Of a stretch of 64,000 nucleotides of DNA, positions 35,354-43,716 are shown in pieces. The position numbers and the translations under genes were made by a program. Under the pieces are notes generated by a model. The model was not told the origin of the DNA and made no database searches. It saw only the letters and a list, made by a program, of their open reading frames with translations. Every line of letters begins with the position of its first letter. The first letter of the stretch is position 1. This DNA comes from Candidatus Binatia bacterium (GTDB taxonomy: Bacteria > Vulcanimicrobiota > Vulcanimicrobiia > Vulcanimicrobiales > Vulcanimicrobiaceae): positions 248,001 to 312,000 of the forward strand of contig DATKHY010000001.1 of the NCBI GenBank assembly GCA_035544215.1, given 5' to 3'.

Positions 35354-36052
35354 ATGTTCGTTAGTCAGGCCGTGCTCGTGCTGTTGCTTTCGCTTGCATT
35401 TGCTCTGTTTGCGATAGCGTCATTCGCCAGCAGTACCCAAGTAAGGACAAGCAAGCGTACGCTCCGAGTGATGGCGTTTGCTCCCGCGATCGTCGTCATA
35501 GGATGTGCGGCTGTCGCGAGCGGCCTGCGCTTTAATTTTACGCCGAGCGTGCCGCTCGGAATCTATCGCCTCGCTCCGATACCTCAGAGTGGAGTTCAGC
35601 GCGGCTCGTTCGTCGCGGTGTGCGCGCCTCTCGATGCCGCTGAGCTTGGCCGGCGCCGCGGATACCTTGCCGCGGGACCTTGCCCAGCCGATACCGAGTT
35701 GCTCTTGAAGGTTGTCGCCGCCGCCACCGGCGACTCGGTTGTGGTCTCGGCCAGCGGAGTGGCTGTCAACGGATGCCTTTTGACGCATAGCCGGGCGCGC
35801 TCCCGCGACGCCGCTGGGCGCCGGCTTTCCCCGTGGCCTCACGTCCACTTGGAGCTTCGGCGTGGCGAACTCTGGCTTTACGCCGCCAACGATCGAAGTT
35901 GGGATTCCCGCTACTGGGGTCCGGTATCGATAGGCGATATCAAAGCCGAGGGAACTCCACTGCTCGTTTTCCCTAGCGTGTTCCACAGGGGAGATCCGCG
36001 CTGCGGTCTCAACGACTTGGTTCTTCCCGTTCATCGCAGCGGCCACGAGTAA
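35354..36052 (+). CDS. traF: TraF-like S26 conjugal signal peptidase
   Basis: A 232-aa membrane protein with two N-terminal membrane helices, then peptidase S26 motifs: TPSVPLGIYR with nucleophile S65, LLLKVVAAATGD with general base K119, and VNGCLL. In IncP plasmids TraF matures and circularises the TrbC pilin, which fits its place at the end of this trb operon. It ends 28 bp before a convergent gene. Confidence 0.88.
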   Translation: MFVSQAVLVLLLSLAFALFAIASFASSTQVRTSKRTLRVMAFAPAIVVIGCAAVASGLRFNFTPSVPLGIYRLAPIPQSGVQRGSFVAVCAPLDAAELGRRRGYLAAGPCPADTELLLKVVAAATGDSVVVSASGVAVNGCLLTHSRARSRDAAGRRLSPWPHVHLELRRGELWLYAANDRSWDSRYWGPVSIGDIKAEGTPLLVFPSVFHRGDPRCGLNDLVLPVHRSGHE

Positions 36053-36080
36053 TTTACTCAATAGCAACGGCTCAACCGCT

Positions 36081-38420
36081 CTAACGGAGATACCTGTAGT
36101 CGGTATTTCGTGCCATATCGCTAAGCGTGAACGGATGACGAACAGGCGAATCATCGTCACGCGTGTGCGGCTCGTAAGACTCCAACTCACGATTGGTCAA
36201 TGCAACGATCGGTATCCATTCTGCCTTCAGGCGTTTGAAGATTTCGATTTCCGAATCGGCAAACTCGTCCGAAGCTTTAGCAAACACTAAGAAGCAGTCG
36301 ATTCCCACATCCCTTAGCTTCTTCCATGCCGCCTTTAGCGGATGAACTTTCGCATCGTCAATGCAACCAGCTGCTTTGGCTTCACCCAGGCCAAGTTCGA
36401 TATGATCGCCGTACTTGTATTGTAATACGCAAAAATCAATCTCGACGGCGGGAACCTCGAAGTCAAGATCGAGTGCAGTGGTAAAGCACGTCTCGGCATT
36501 GTGCAGGGTCGCGTTTAGCCACATCAACGCAAGCACGACGGGGACGAAGCCCTCCTGGTTGTTGTCTCTGGCAAACAGTCCCGCTCGGACGAATGCCCAC
36601 ATTTTCTTGATATCCGTCCTACTAAATGCAGCGCGTAAGACAACTGGGAGGTAGACCTCATAATCGCAATACGGGCAGGTCCATCGGCCTTCGAACGCTT
36701 TCACCTTTACTTTTGAGGAAAGTCCACATTTGGTACAACTTAACCACTTTCGTTCTCTCGCAAACCGTCGCTTCAACTTCGGAACGAAAACACGCTTTTC
36801 GATCAAAGCGTTGAACACGTCGCTTGCCGTTAGCTCGCTGCCTGCCTGACCCGCGAGATGGAGGTTCTTGAACTCGTCAAAGCGGTCGCCGCCGATGGTG
36901 CCAAGCGCCGATTCTAAGCTCACCTTTTCGGAGGCTGGCGTATCTCTTAGTAAGTTCCGCGCACCACGAACCTTAAAAACACGACCTGGCTCGAAGAATT
37001 CCGTGCCTCCAAGTTTTTCAATAATCCGAGAGGCCATTTTCCCGGGTAGACTCGGCGTGGCTGTAATACCAGCAAGGGCGAAGATTCTTTCTACGATCTG
37101 GTAGCGCTCAATCGGGAATAGGCTGATGCTGCTCTCGTCGGCGTCAATGACCTGCGCGATGCCTTCCTTCTCGCATCGCAATGCCCACGGATCGAGAGCC
37201 GCTTGACGACTGTAAAACTCGTTGAGTCTTCGAATAAGCGGCGGGCGCAGCGTGCGATCTGGGTAGTCAAACTCAGTCAGCGGCTCGACGGACACCATCA
37301 GGTGCTGCTGGCTCGTATGCGGATGCTCCAGGCGATCATCGTCTACGAGAAATCGCCGTTCAGGAAGCGCGAACGAGACCGACGGCCGGTTGTACCTTCG
37401 ATCTACGCTTGCCAACACACGGTGCCGCTCAAACTGAATGCTCGACGGCTTGATATTAAGGCCATTCCAGATCATCGGGTCAACAGGCGCGAGCACTTTC
37501 TCACGAGCCGTTTCTAGCGCGCTGATGAACGCTGTCGCTTCCTTTCTGTAGACGTCTCTTGAGTGAACGCTGAACTTTGCGGGCAGAAATGGCCCAGGCG
37601 GATCGGGCTTTAACGAAGCAGCGAAAGCTTTGATGTACGCTTCGAACCGGCTCTCGTACCCCAATGGATAGAACGCTAGCGTCGCGCCAGACGCGCGAAG
37701 GTTCCAAAACGATACGAGGTCCTCGAAAGACGCCGGATCGCCGACATAGACGCCGGAGTTCCAGCGATCTCTCACGGCTTCGACATACATAGACGTGAAT
37801 CGGATCGGAGTTATGTTGTGAATCAAGCCAGGATTGAGGGCGCCTCCCGCGTCAATCGCTTGTTCACTTCCGCGAAGACCCCGAACGAAGGCTCGGGGAA
37901 AATCAATTCTTAGGTTATAGCCGCCTGGAAAGAAGCCGAACATGGTCGCAAAAAGATTGGCGAGCGGATCGTGCGCGTCCCAGCGCATCAAGCGCGCATG
38001 ACTTGTTTCATCAGGCGGTATGTCTTTGATCTCTTTTGTCCAGCACAGGTTAATCGCGTGTAAGACATCTAGGCACGAAATGCCATGTTTGTCTGAGTGC
38101 CAATCCTGAAAGAGCAATCCCATGCCATAAGGGTGCATGAAAGATAAAAAGCGATTCGATTCAACGAGGCGATTTATCTCAGCGGTTTCAGCCAGCGGGA
38201 ACAGCACATCGACGTTAAAAAGGTCGATTAGTCCTTGAGCCGACTTGGGATCGTTTGAGACCGGGCTGATTGGGCAGTAAACTCCGCCCCAAAGAAGCGT
38301 AGCGAGCCCAACGGCCTTAACGAGGTCGTCAGTAGAACCATCGGGCACAAGAAATGCGCCTCGGATCGGCCTGTACCGCGCGGTACAATCGACGGTGGCC
38401 ACGCTATTTCTAAGACCCAC
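36081..38420 (-). CDS. Large protein with zinc ribbon and PD-(D/E)XK-like C terminus
   Basis: A 779-aa soluble protein. Residues 1-550 match no family I recognise. A zinc ribbon is formed by C562, C565, C582 and C585 (CTKCG, CPYCDYEVYL). From residue 659 the sequence VEIDFCVLQY, then LGLGEAKAAG, gives the Asp and Glu-x-Lys of a PD-(D/E)XK nuclease (D662, E680, K682), followed by a predicted strand FLVFAK. It lies between the transfer operon and other defence-like genes, so I infer a single-gene anti-phage nuclease. Codon use is like its neighbours. The target is unknown. Confidence 0.6.
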   Translation of the reverse strand: MGLRNSVATVDCTARYRPIRGAFLVPDGSTDDLVKAVGLATLLWGGVYCPISPVSNDPKSAQGLIDLFNVDVLFPLAETAEINRLVESNRFLSFMHPYGMGLLFQDWHSDKHGISCLDVLHAINLCWTKEIKDIPPDETSHARLMRWDAHDPLANLFATMFGFFPGGYNLRIDFPRAFVRGLRGSEQAIDAGGALNPGLIHNITPIRFTSMYVEAVRDRWNSGVYVGDPASFEDLVSFWNLRASGATLAFYPLGYESRFEAYIKAFAASLKPDPPGPFLPAKFSVHSRDVYRKEATAFISALETAREKVLAPVDPMIWNGLNIKPSSIQFERHRVLASVDRRYNRPSVSFALPERRFLVDDDRLEHPHTSQQHLMVSVEPLTEFDYPDRTLRPPLIRRLNEFYSRQAALDPWALRCEKEGIAQVIDADESSISLFPIERYQIVERIFALAGITATPSLPGKMASRIIEKLGGTEFFEPGRVFKVRGARNLLRDTPASEKVSLESALGTIGGDRFDEFKNLHLAGQAGSELTASDVFNALIEKRVFVPKLKRRFARERKWLSCTKCGLSSKVKVKAFEGRWTCPYCDYEVYLPVVLRAAFSRTDIKKMWAFVRAGLFARDNNQEGFVPVVLALMWLNATLHNAETCFTTALDLDFEVPAVEIDFCVLQYKYGDHIELGLGEAKAAGCIDDAKVHPLKAAWKKLRDVGIDCFLVFAKASDEFADSEIEIFKRLKAEWIPIVALTNRELESYEPHTRDDDSPVRHPFTLSDMARNTDYRYLR

Positions 38421-38805
38421 AAGTAGGTGAGACGGTTTCCCGATCGTAGCGCCTTAGAAAAAGGCGAAGAGTCCCCCGGACGCGGTGGCGGCCTCGACCC
38501 TAACCAGCTGGCTGGGTGCTATTGAACGCAAATCCCGTGTTCGCACCTGGATCACGGGCATAGAATCTAGCGTCAAGATCTGACATTAGCTGTTCGCGCG
38601 TCCCTAAAGCTCCTTTAACGGAGGCCGTTAACTCCGCGGCGACCGACGCCGGCGCCGTCCGGGCAGGCTGCCGCGCTAGCGCATCCCACGCGCAAGGCAA
38701 CCGCTGACGCGGCTGCGCTACGCTTCGACCTTGCGCGCGGGTCCCTTCGCGCGCGGTTCGGCCGCCGTTCGCCAGCGCCACCGTCGGCGCCGCCGAAGGA
38801 AAGCG
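38421..38805. other. GC-rich spacer, no gene seen
   Basis: Frames are open on both strands but Arg/Ala-rich without family signals. The part at 38650-38800 has palindromic GCGC-rich stretches like those at 13.95 and 23.45 kb, which also precede genes of the element. Confidence 0.35.
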
Positions 38806-38997
38806 ATGATTGAAGTCTACGGTACAACCTTTGCGCACATCGAGGAGCTTAAGCGTGGTATGCTGGTCCGCCGCCTGGCGGGTTTCCACGTCGTCGTCGA
38901 TGTGCGTTCGATTGAGGATAGCGGCATTCGGCTATGGCTCGACGATGGTGCGACGATTACGCTTGGATCGGAGGGACTTATTGAAGTGGCGCGATGA
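38806..38997 (+). CDS. Small hypothetical protein
   Basis: A 63-aa protein, ATG 38806 after GAAGGAAAGC. Beta-rich and compact: MIEVYGTTFAHIEELKRGML, VVVDVRSIEDSGIRLWLDDG, TITLGSEGLIEV. It reads like a small Tudor/SH3-type barrel. No family recognised. Confidence 0.5.
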   Translation: MIEVYGTTFAHIEELKRGMLVRRLAGFHVVVDVRSIEDSGIRLWLDDGATITLGSEGLIEVAR

Positions 38998-39087
38998 ACA
39001 CACGGGACCGGGTCGACTTCGCATTGCGCTCGCGAAGTGATGTCCCGCGCGCCACGCCTTCAGCTCTTCGTCCGCTCTCCAAGGGGT

Positions 39088-39813
39088 CTAGTCATTGGCG
39101 ATCCTATTTGGGTTAGCATCGAGCCAAGCGTAGACTTCCGGGCGCAACGTCGTTTTGCCGTCTTTTATTCCAAGGCCGAGCGCGTGCTTTACGATCTGAA
39201 CGGTAGCTAGAAAACACTCAATGGCATCCTCCGCCGCCGTCGCGGCGGCCGAAGCGTCAACGTGAAGATGCCGGTTTCTTATCTTGCGAACGCGGTCAAA
39301 TAGTGCCTTTATGTCCGGTGTAATAAGTTTTGCCTTTGCGAGGAACTGGACGCGCTCAAACTGGGTCATCTTTTGGAACGCGTCGCCCTTGAAATACTTG
39401 GCAAACTCCGGCTTGATCTTCTGGCACTTGCGCTTGGGTGCACAGTACGCGTTGGCCGCATCGAAGATAAATATCGCGCTCATCTCGCAGACGGTGCTGC
39501 ACAAAGCGATCGTCCCGAGATAATTGCCCAAGGCATAGCTGCCCTTGGCGTAGCGCAGCGGCCAAACCAGCATCTGCAGCACCCCACGCGGCGCGATGAA
39601 AATGCGGTCTTTGCCCTCCTCGCTGATTGCCAAGAATCGCTTGATAATTTCGTCACTTGAGGCGTCTAGGTGCGGCTCTACGAGATACCGGAGAACGTCG
39701 GCGTCCTGGACCGGCTCACGGTCTGGGAGAAGCGTCCAGGGCTCCTCGACCTCATGGAAGGCAAGTGGGTTGATGTACCCTTCGATCAGTCGATCTGGCG
39801 TCTCGTCGGCCAT
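39088..39813 (-). CDS. HEPN-domain protein, second gene of a two-gene unit
   Basis: 241 aa from ATG 39813; a GTG at 39852 would add 13 residues and overlap the upstream gene. The C-terminal half has the HEPN RNase motif Rx4H in KIRNRHLHVD, flanked by helices (FERVQFLAKAKLITPDIKAL; IECFLATVQIVKHAL). A hydrophobic helix (YALGNYLGTIALCSTVCEM) precedes it. HEPN proteins usually cleave RNA in toxin-antitoxin and abortive-infection systems. The partner directly upstream is the nuclease-like protein, so I infer a two-gene defence unit. Confidence 0.6.
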   Translation of the reverse strand: MADETPDRLIEGYINPLAFHEVEEPWTLLPDREPVQDADVLRYLVEPHLDASSDEIIKRFLAISEEGKDRIFIAPRGVLQMLVWPLRYAKGSYALGNYLGTIALCSTVCEMSAIFIFDAANAYCAPKRKCQKIKPEFAKYFKGDAFQKMTQFERVQFLAKAKLITPDIKALFDRVRKIRNRHLHVDASAAATAAEDAIECFLATVQIVKHALGLGIKDGKTTLRPEVYAWLDANPNRIAND

Positions 39814-39833
39814 GAATGGGACGCTCTTCGCTT

Positions 39834-41546
39834 CTAGGCGCTCAGGCCCCACGATCTGGTAGTGGTAATGATTTCATCGTACCAGACCTCACCGAGCCCC
39901 GGCCATTGAACAGAGTTAGCTCGATCACGAAGTGGATGGTCGTAGATCGCGAGATAGTTCTTAAAACTGCTCATCGTGATCCACGGAACAGGTTGGTTGA
40001 GTTTACGGGCAAGAACATCCGACACTAAGCATCCAGCCCGACACAGGCGCATCAGTAGGTCAAAGTCCTCGGCGCTAAAGAGTTCGAACTGTTCGCATCC
40101 ATGGAGATAGCCTTCGGCCTTAATGGCGTCGAAGATCATTTTGTTGAACGCGAAGAACCTAGGCACGGAAGCGATAATGAGCGCAGCCGGGTAGATTCGC
40201 TTGAGGCGGCCCGGATCGATCGTATTTCCATCGTCGTCCCGGTATACAAACTTCCCAGAACGAAACGCCGCTATAGCGCCCGTCATCTGCTTCGCGTTGC
40301 CTACGATCTTTCTAATGTCTTTGGTGATCGAGTCCCGATCTAGCTCGACCAGCGTTGTCTTCATTGTGAGGCGAGCGGTAGCAATGTCGATAAAGACGGC
40401 GTTCTCACCCTCGATTATCACGAGGTCGGTCGATTTTGAGCCTTTTCCGTACGGCTGCTCGCCAAAGACGAACTGCGGCGTGCGATGCGCCTTCTTCGCC
40501 ATATCGACGCATCGTTGCTCAAAAAAGTCCGCGAAGAACTGGGTGAACCTCTTTGATCGCGTTCGGTCGCCACCATCTGCTTTGTTGTAGCCGTCGAGAA
40601 GCGCGAAAAATAGCCCCCCACCAATCTTGTTTTCGAGAAACGGGGGGTGAGGCGGAAAGATGACGTTTGGCTGCACGCTGATGAACGGTCGCTCTAAGAG
40701 TGCCTCCAGCGACAGCCCCGAGTAGCGAAGAGTCGATCGCCCTTCAAACTGGGCTTTTGCGTCATCGATGGGCATGGTGTTCAGTGCGAGCCATTTGCGT
40801 GCTGGCTCCTGGTTCGAGAGCGGCTTGAAAAATGTATCGATATCGAGAAATGGGTTGTACCTTTGCAGATCGGCGACGGAGTAAATCTGCTGGTAGTATG
40901 AAAAGAACATAAACGCCGCTGCGGCGTACTCTGGGTACGTCAGTCCGTAAAATTGCGCGAAGTCAGCGTTCGCGTCAAGGTAATGCTTGTTCGCCTTTGC
41001 TACGTCGGTCTGCGCCCATTTGAAGAAGCGCCAATACAGGTCGATGAGAAAAGCGACGTTTTCTTTCGTGCTGAAGGTATTCCTAAGCTCAACCGTCAGG
41101 GCGGCCGACTTCGTGTCCGTTAGATCAACGCCCTCAAGTCCACGCAAGGAGTTGTAAGCCAGCATCACCCGTAGGAGTCGGTCGGTGAAATCTGAGGGGA
41201 GCGGCGAACCCTCTGGCTTGCAGTACTGTATTGCAAACTTCTGCAGGACGGCCATTTGTTCGGCCGTGATAAAGGTATTCTGCGGCACCAACATATCGAC
41301 AATCCGGGTGGCATACGGATTACCAGCGCTTAGCTCGCGAACGACGCCCTTCTGAAAATCGAAGAAACTGCTGCCTTGGAAATTGGAGACCATGATCCCT
41401 ACCCCGCAAAAGAAGCGCAGGGCTTGGTCCAAAGGTATATCGGAAAGAAATTGCTCAATATCGCTATCGCGGGCCTTTTGACAAAAGACTCGCTGATAGT
41501 TGATATAGGTCCCATACTCGGGCGGCTTAAAGGGCTGGCGCTGCAT
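39834..41546 (-). CDS. Degenerate PD-(D/E)XK-like protein, first gene of a two-gene unit
   Basis: A 570-aa soluble protein. Residues 330-400 keep the layout of a restriction-endonuclease-like fold: RSKRFTQFFADFFEQRCVDM (E343), then the Gly-rich GEQPYGKGSKSTDLVIIEG (D374), then the strand NAVFIDIATARL. The expected Glu-x-Lys is Asp-x-Ala (D387, A389), so activity is doubtful. The helical N-terminal 320 residues are unfamiliar. It precedes the HEPN gene with only 20 bp between stop and ATG. It may act as sensor or neutraliser for the HEPN RNase. Confidence 0.55.
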   Translation of the reverse strand: MQRQPFKPPEYGTYINYQRVFCQKARDSDIEQFLSDIPLDQALRFFCGVGIMVSNFQGSSFFDFQKGVVRELSAGNPYATRIVDMLVPQNTFITAEQMAVLQKFAIQYCKPEGSPLPSDFTDRLLRVMLAYNSLRGLEGVDLTDTKSAALTVELRNTFSTKENVAFLIDLYWRFFKWAQTDVAKANKHYLDANADFAQFYGLTYPEYAAAAFMFFSYYQQIYSVADLQRYNPFLDIDTFFKPLSNQEPARKWLALNTMPIDDAKAQFEGRSTLRYSGLSLEALLERPFISVQPNVIFPPHPPFLENKIGGGLFFALLDGYNKADGGDRTRSKRFTQFFADFFEQRCVDMAKKAHRTPQFVFGEQPYGKGSKSTDLVIIEGENAVFIDIATARLTMKTTLVELDRDSITKDIRKIVGNAKQMTGAIAAFRSGKFVYRDDDGNTIDPGRLKRIYPAALIIASVPRFFAFNKMIFDAIKAEGYLHGCEQFELFSAEDFDLLMRLCRAGCLVSDVLARKLNQPVPWITMSSFKNYLAIYDHPLRDRANSVQWPGLGEVWYDEIITTTRSWGLSA

Positions 41547-41590
41547 TATCGTCCGTTAATGCTTCGCCAATCACGCGAAGATTCCAGCCT

Positions 41591-41755
41591 TCAACTACTG
41601 CGTTTGCGCGTCATCTCTTTTAATGTATCGAAGCATTGCTGGTTATAATCTACGATAGCTCGCAGGGCATTCGCCCACTTGTCGCTCCGTACGCGCTCCA
41701 GCGACGCTAGCGCCGCCCTCGCTGCATCACCGCGTTCGTAGATATGCGCGAAATC
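41591..41755 (-). pseudogene. Short gene remnant
   Basis: The frame reads DFAHIYERGDAARAALASLE, then ERVRSDKWANALRAIVDYNQ and ends TRKRSS with TGA. Composition is protein-like, but the frame has no start and is preceded by TAA. It is the 3' end of a lost gene. Confidence 0.35.
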
Positions 41756-41982
41756 TTAGTTGTTCCGGTCACGGTAGCACCGATATACCGCGTGGCAATC
41801 GTCATGACGATCTTGATCATTTTCGGAAGCGCAAGGCGCACCGAACTCATCGCCGTCATGCGCCGCGCCGGTTCCCTCTCACGACGAAATGCTTCGTATG
41901 TGCACGCGACGGTCACTGGAGCGCAAAAGTCACTGGATCCTCTCCGCAAGCGCAAAATCGTCAAACAGAGCGGTCGGCGTAG

Positions 41983-42186
41983 GTTGCGAAACGGTATGCT
42001 TATCGCGAGGTTGCACGGCTCCTGGACCGGATCGCTGGGTGCGACGAGTTCTACGAAGGACTTGCGATCTGCGTTCGGCACGGCGCTCAAGACTTAGCTC
42101 TCTGGGGTTCAAACGCCGTGAGCTTCACGACTTACCGCAAGAAAAAGATCGTGGAAAAGTGCCTAAAGAAGAGACTGGCGTCATAG
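41983..42186 (+). pseudogene. Short gene remnant
   Basis: 67 codons with protein-like composition (EVARLLDRIAGCDEFYEGLA, then LWGSNAVSFTTYRKKKIVEK) end at TAG 42184. The frame opens after a stop and has no initiation codon near its 5' end. It is probably the 3' part of a decayed gene. Confidence 0.35.
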
Positions 42187-42247
42187 CGGAACTGAGCCGG
42201 TAGCGATCGCCAAGAGAACAGCCGGTTTCCTAGAAACGCCCTCGTTA

Positions 42248-43015
42248 ATGACAAAGAAGTTTTTCCCGACGCTAGGAGACTCAGTTGTGGCTCGTCCTCG
42301 CCTCAATACAAAGGCAACGGCTGGTTTGGATCGTTATCAGGTTCTTACGCGCTATCTTGCTGATCGAAAGTTCATCGATCTGGTTGGGACGAGCAGCCTG
42401 CGCTTCGCGAGGTTGCGACTTTTACTAAAGAACGACCCGGATGAAGGCCGCATCGCGACGAGCGCCTACCTCGACGCCTCAGCTATGGTCGATCCACCAA
42501 ATGGCATGCCACGAGATCAGAACGCCTATTTAGAGTTTTTGAAAGTAGGGCCGCACGAGCAAGCCTATATTTCCTGTTGGTATATGGGCGGACCCGATTC
42601 TGATCGTATGTGGGGGGAGTACGTTCCCGATGGTGAAGGCGTGGCCGCATCGACCACTGTTGGGCAGCTTCTTGATTGCTTCGACGGTGATGATGGCATT
42701 AAGGTCGCGTCACTTGCGCCTATTCGGTACATCAAGCCTGACGCGGACATGCCTGCACTCATGGATCGAGACAATTTTGTGGCCGCACTGCAATATAAGG
42801 GTGACAACTTCAAGCACGAAAACGAGATGCGAGCGATCATCCTTTATAATACGTACTACATCTCGGGCGTGCTCCCAATCTTTGGTGAACGTCTACCCAT
42901 CGTCAATGACGCTTTCATAAACAGCATTCGTATTGCTCCAAACGCGACCGACAAATACCAGACGCACGTTCGCAATGTTCTGGAAAACACGCCCCTGGAG
43001 AAGCGAATCGGGTAA
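42248..43015 (+). CDS. DUF2971 family protein
   Basis: A 255-aa protein. DUF2971 signatures: the early LVGTSSLRFARL and DPDEGRIATS (matching the usual FNDPFE region), CWYMGGPDSDRMWGEYVPDG (usual MWxxY), and NFKHENEMRAIIL (usual K-x-W-x-x-E-x-E-x-R). The family is frequent in defence islands and some members act as abortive-infection components, but no activity is established. It stands alone at the right end of the defence island. Confidence 0.75.
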   Translation: MTKKFFPTLGDSVVARPRLNTKATAGLDRYQVLTRYLADRKFIDLVGTSSLRFARLRLLLKNDPDEGRIATSAYLDASAMVDPPNGMPRDQNAYLEFLKVGPHEQAYISCWYMGGPDSDRMWGEYVPDGEGVAASTTVGQLLDCFDGDDGIKVASLAPIRYIKPDADMPALMDRDNFVAALQYKGDNFKHENEMRAIILYNTYYISGVLPIFGERLPIVNDAFINSIRIAPNATDKYQTHVRNVLENTPLEKRIG

Positions 43016-43438
43016 GTTACTGTGACGCCGCCCAATTCGGCGCAATACGAAGGTCTTCGAGCCTGGGTTGCACCTGTGCACTTGGCGCTGGCCCCAGCAC
43101 ATTCGGCATAAAAAAGATACGTTGAGAAAAGCCTTACGGCGTAGGTTTTTGCGAGGCTTAGGGCGCGTCTACGTCTTAGCGTATTGTTAGAGATAACAGC
43201 GGGTGGAATGTCCTTAAGGTCGGCGTTGTCGGCGCGGAACTCGGGGTTGCGGTTCGCACGCCCACAAATAGTGGATTCGACTATCCAACGTCACGCCTCG
43301 GGGATTTGGGGCACTTCTTGCGTCCGAATGGCCCGGGAGCTGCGCTAGTTCAAGCGGGAGTTTTTGGAAACGATGCTCCTAGCATACATTTGCGGCGTCG
43401 CGGCTGAGCGAGCTTCTGCTCCCCTAACGGCCGTCTAA
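43016..43438. other. Spacer with no recognisable gene
   Basis: No frame with credible coding character. It links the defence genes to the attachment-site-like DNA that follows. Confidence 0.4.
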
Positions 43439-43581
43439 CGGATTCCCCAAAACTCGTCGGGATTCGAAGGGACTAGCCGGGACTCGAAAACGCGAAAACC
43501 CGTAAAGGAAAGGACTTTCGGGTATTCGACGGGAGCGGCCGGGACCCCGATACACGGGTTCGATTCCCGTTGGCGCAATCA
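43439..43581 (+). other. tRNA 3'-half fragment with flanking repeats, probable attachment site
   Basis: At 43554-43578 there is an intact T arm (ACGGG, loop TTCGATT, CCCGT), a 7-nt acceptor strand TGGCGCA and a discriminator, but no matching acceptor 5' strand (TGCGCCA) or anticodon arm upstream. CGGGATTCGAAG and CGGGACTCGAA recur at 43458 and 43478. This looks like an attachment-site copy of a tRNA 3' half with arm-type repeats. It is a different tRNA from the fragment at 139-161. Confidence 0.55.
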
Positions 43582-43613
43582 TCGCAGGACTGATCTGTAG
43601 GTGCTCGCCCTGC

Positions 43614-43663
43614 AAAAAAAGGCCTGAACGGGTCTTGCGAACACCCGCGATCCGTCCAGGCCT
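43614..43663 (-). terminator. Rho-independent terminator of the right beta-helix gene
   Basis: On the minus strand AGGCCTGGACGG pairs with CCGTTCAGGCCT (one G-T pair) and is followed by seven T. It lies about 55 bp after the beta-helix stop codon. Confidence 0.85.
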
Positions 43664-43716
43664 GTCATCCTGTCGCTACTACATGTCCATGGGAGCCACA
43701 CTCTCGGCAAAGGTAG

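Larger units (their letters stand above)
11720..36052. mobile_element. Integrated conjugative module (regulation, mobilisation, type IV secretion)
   Basis: It contains an XRE regulator, SSB, MobC-like protein, MOBP relaxase, VirD4 and a trb-type channel. No replication initiator or partition gene was found, which favours an integrative element over a plasmid. The serine recombinase at 48.2-49.6 kb may be its integrase, with the right end near 49.6 kb; the left end is not located. The limits given here cover only the recognisable transfer genes. Confidence 0.75.

Noticed and set aside
38500-38889. Minus-strand frame of 129 codons before the HEPN unit
   Set aside because: Arg/Ala-rich, overlaps the better small gene at 38806-38997 on the other strand, and has no family signal.
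41707-42097. Overlapping frames on both strands between the defence unit and the DUF2971 gene
   Set aside because: Neither has a natural start or composition; the better-looking pieces are short fragments in other frames.
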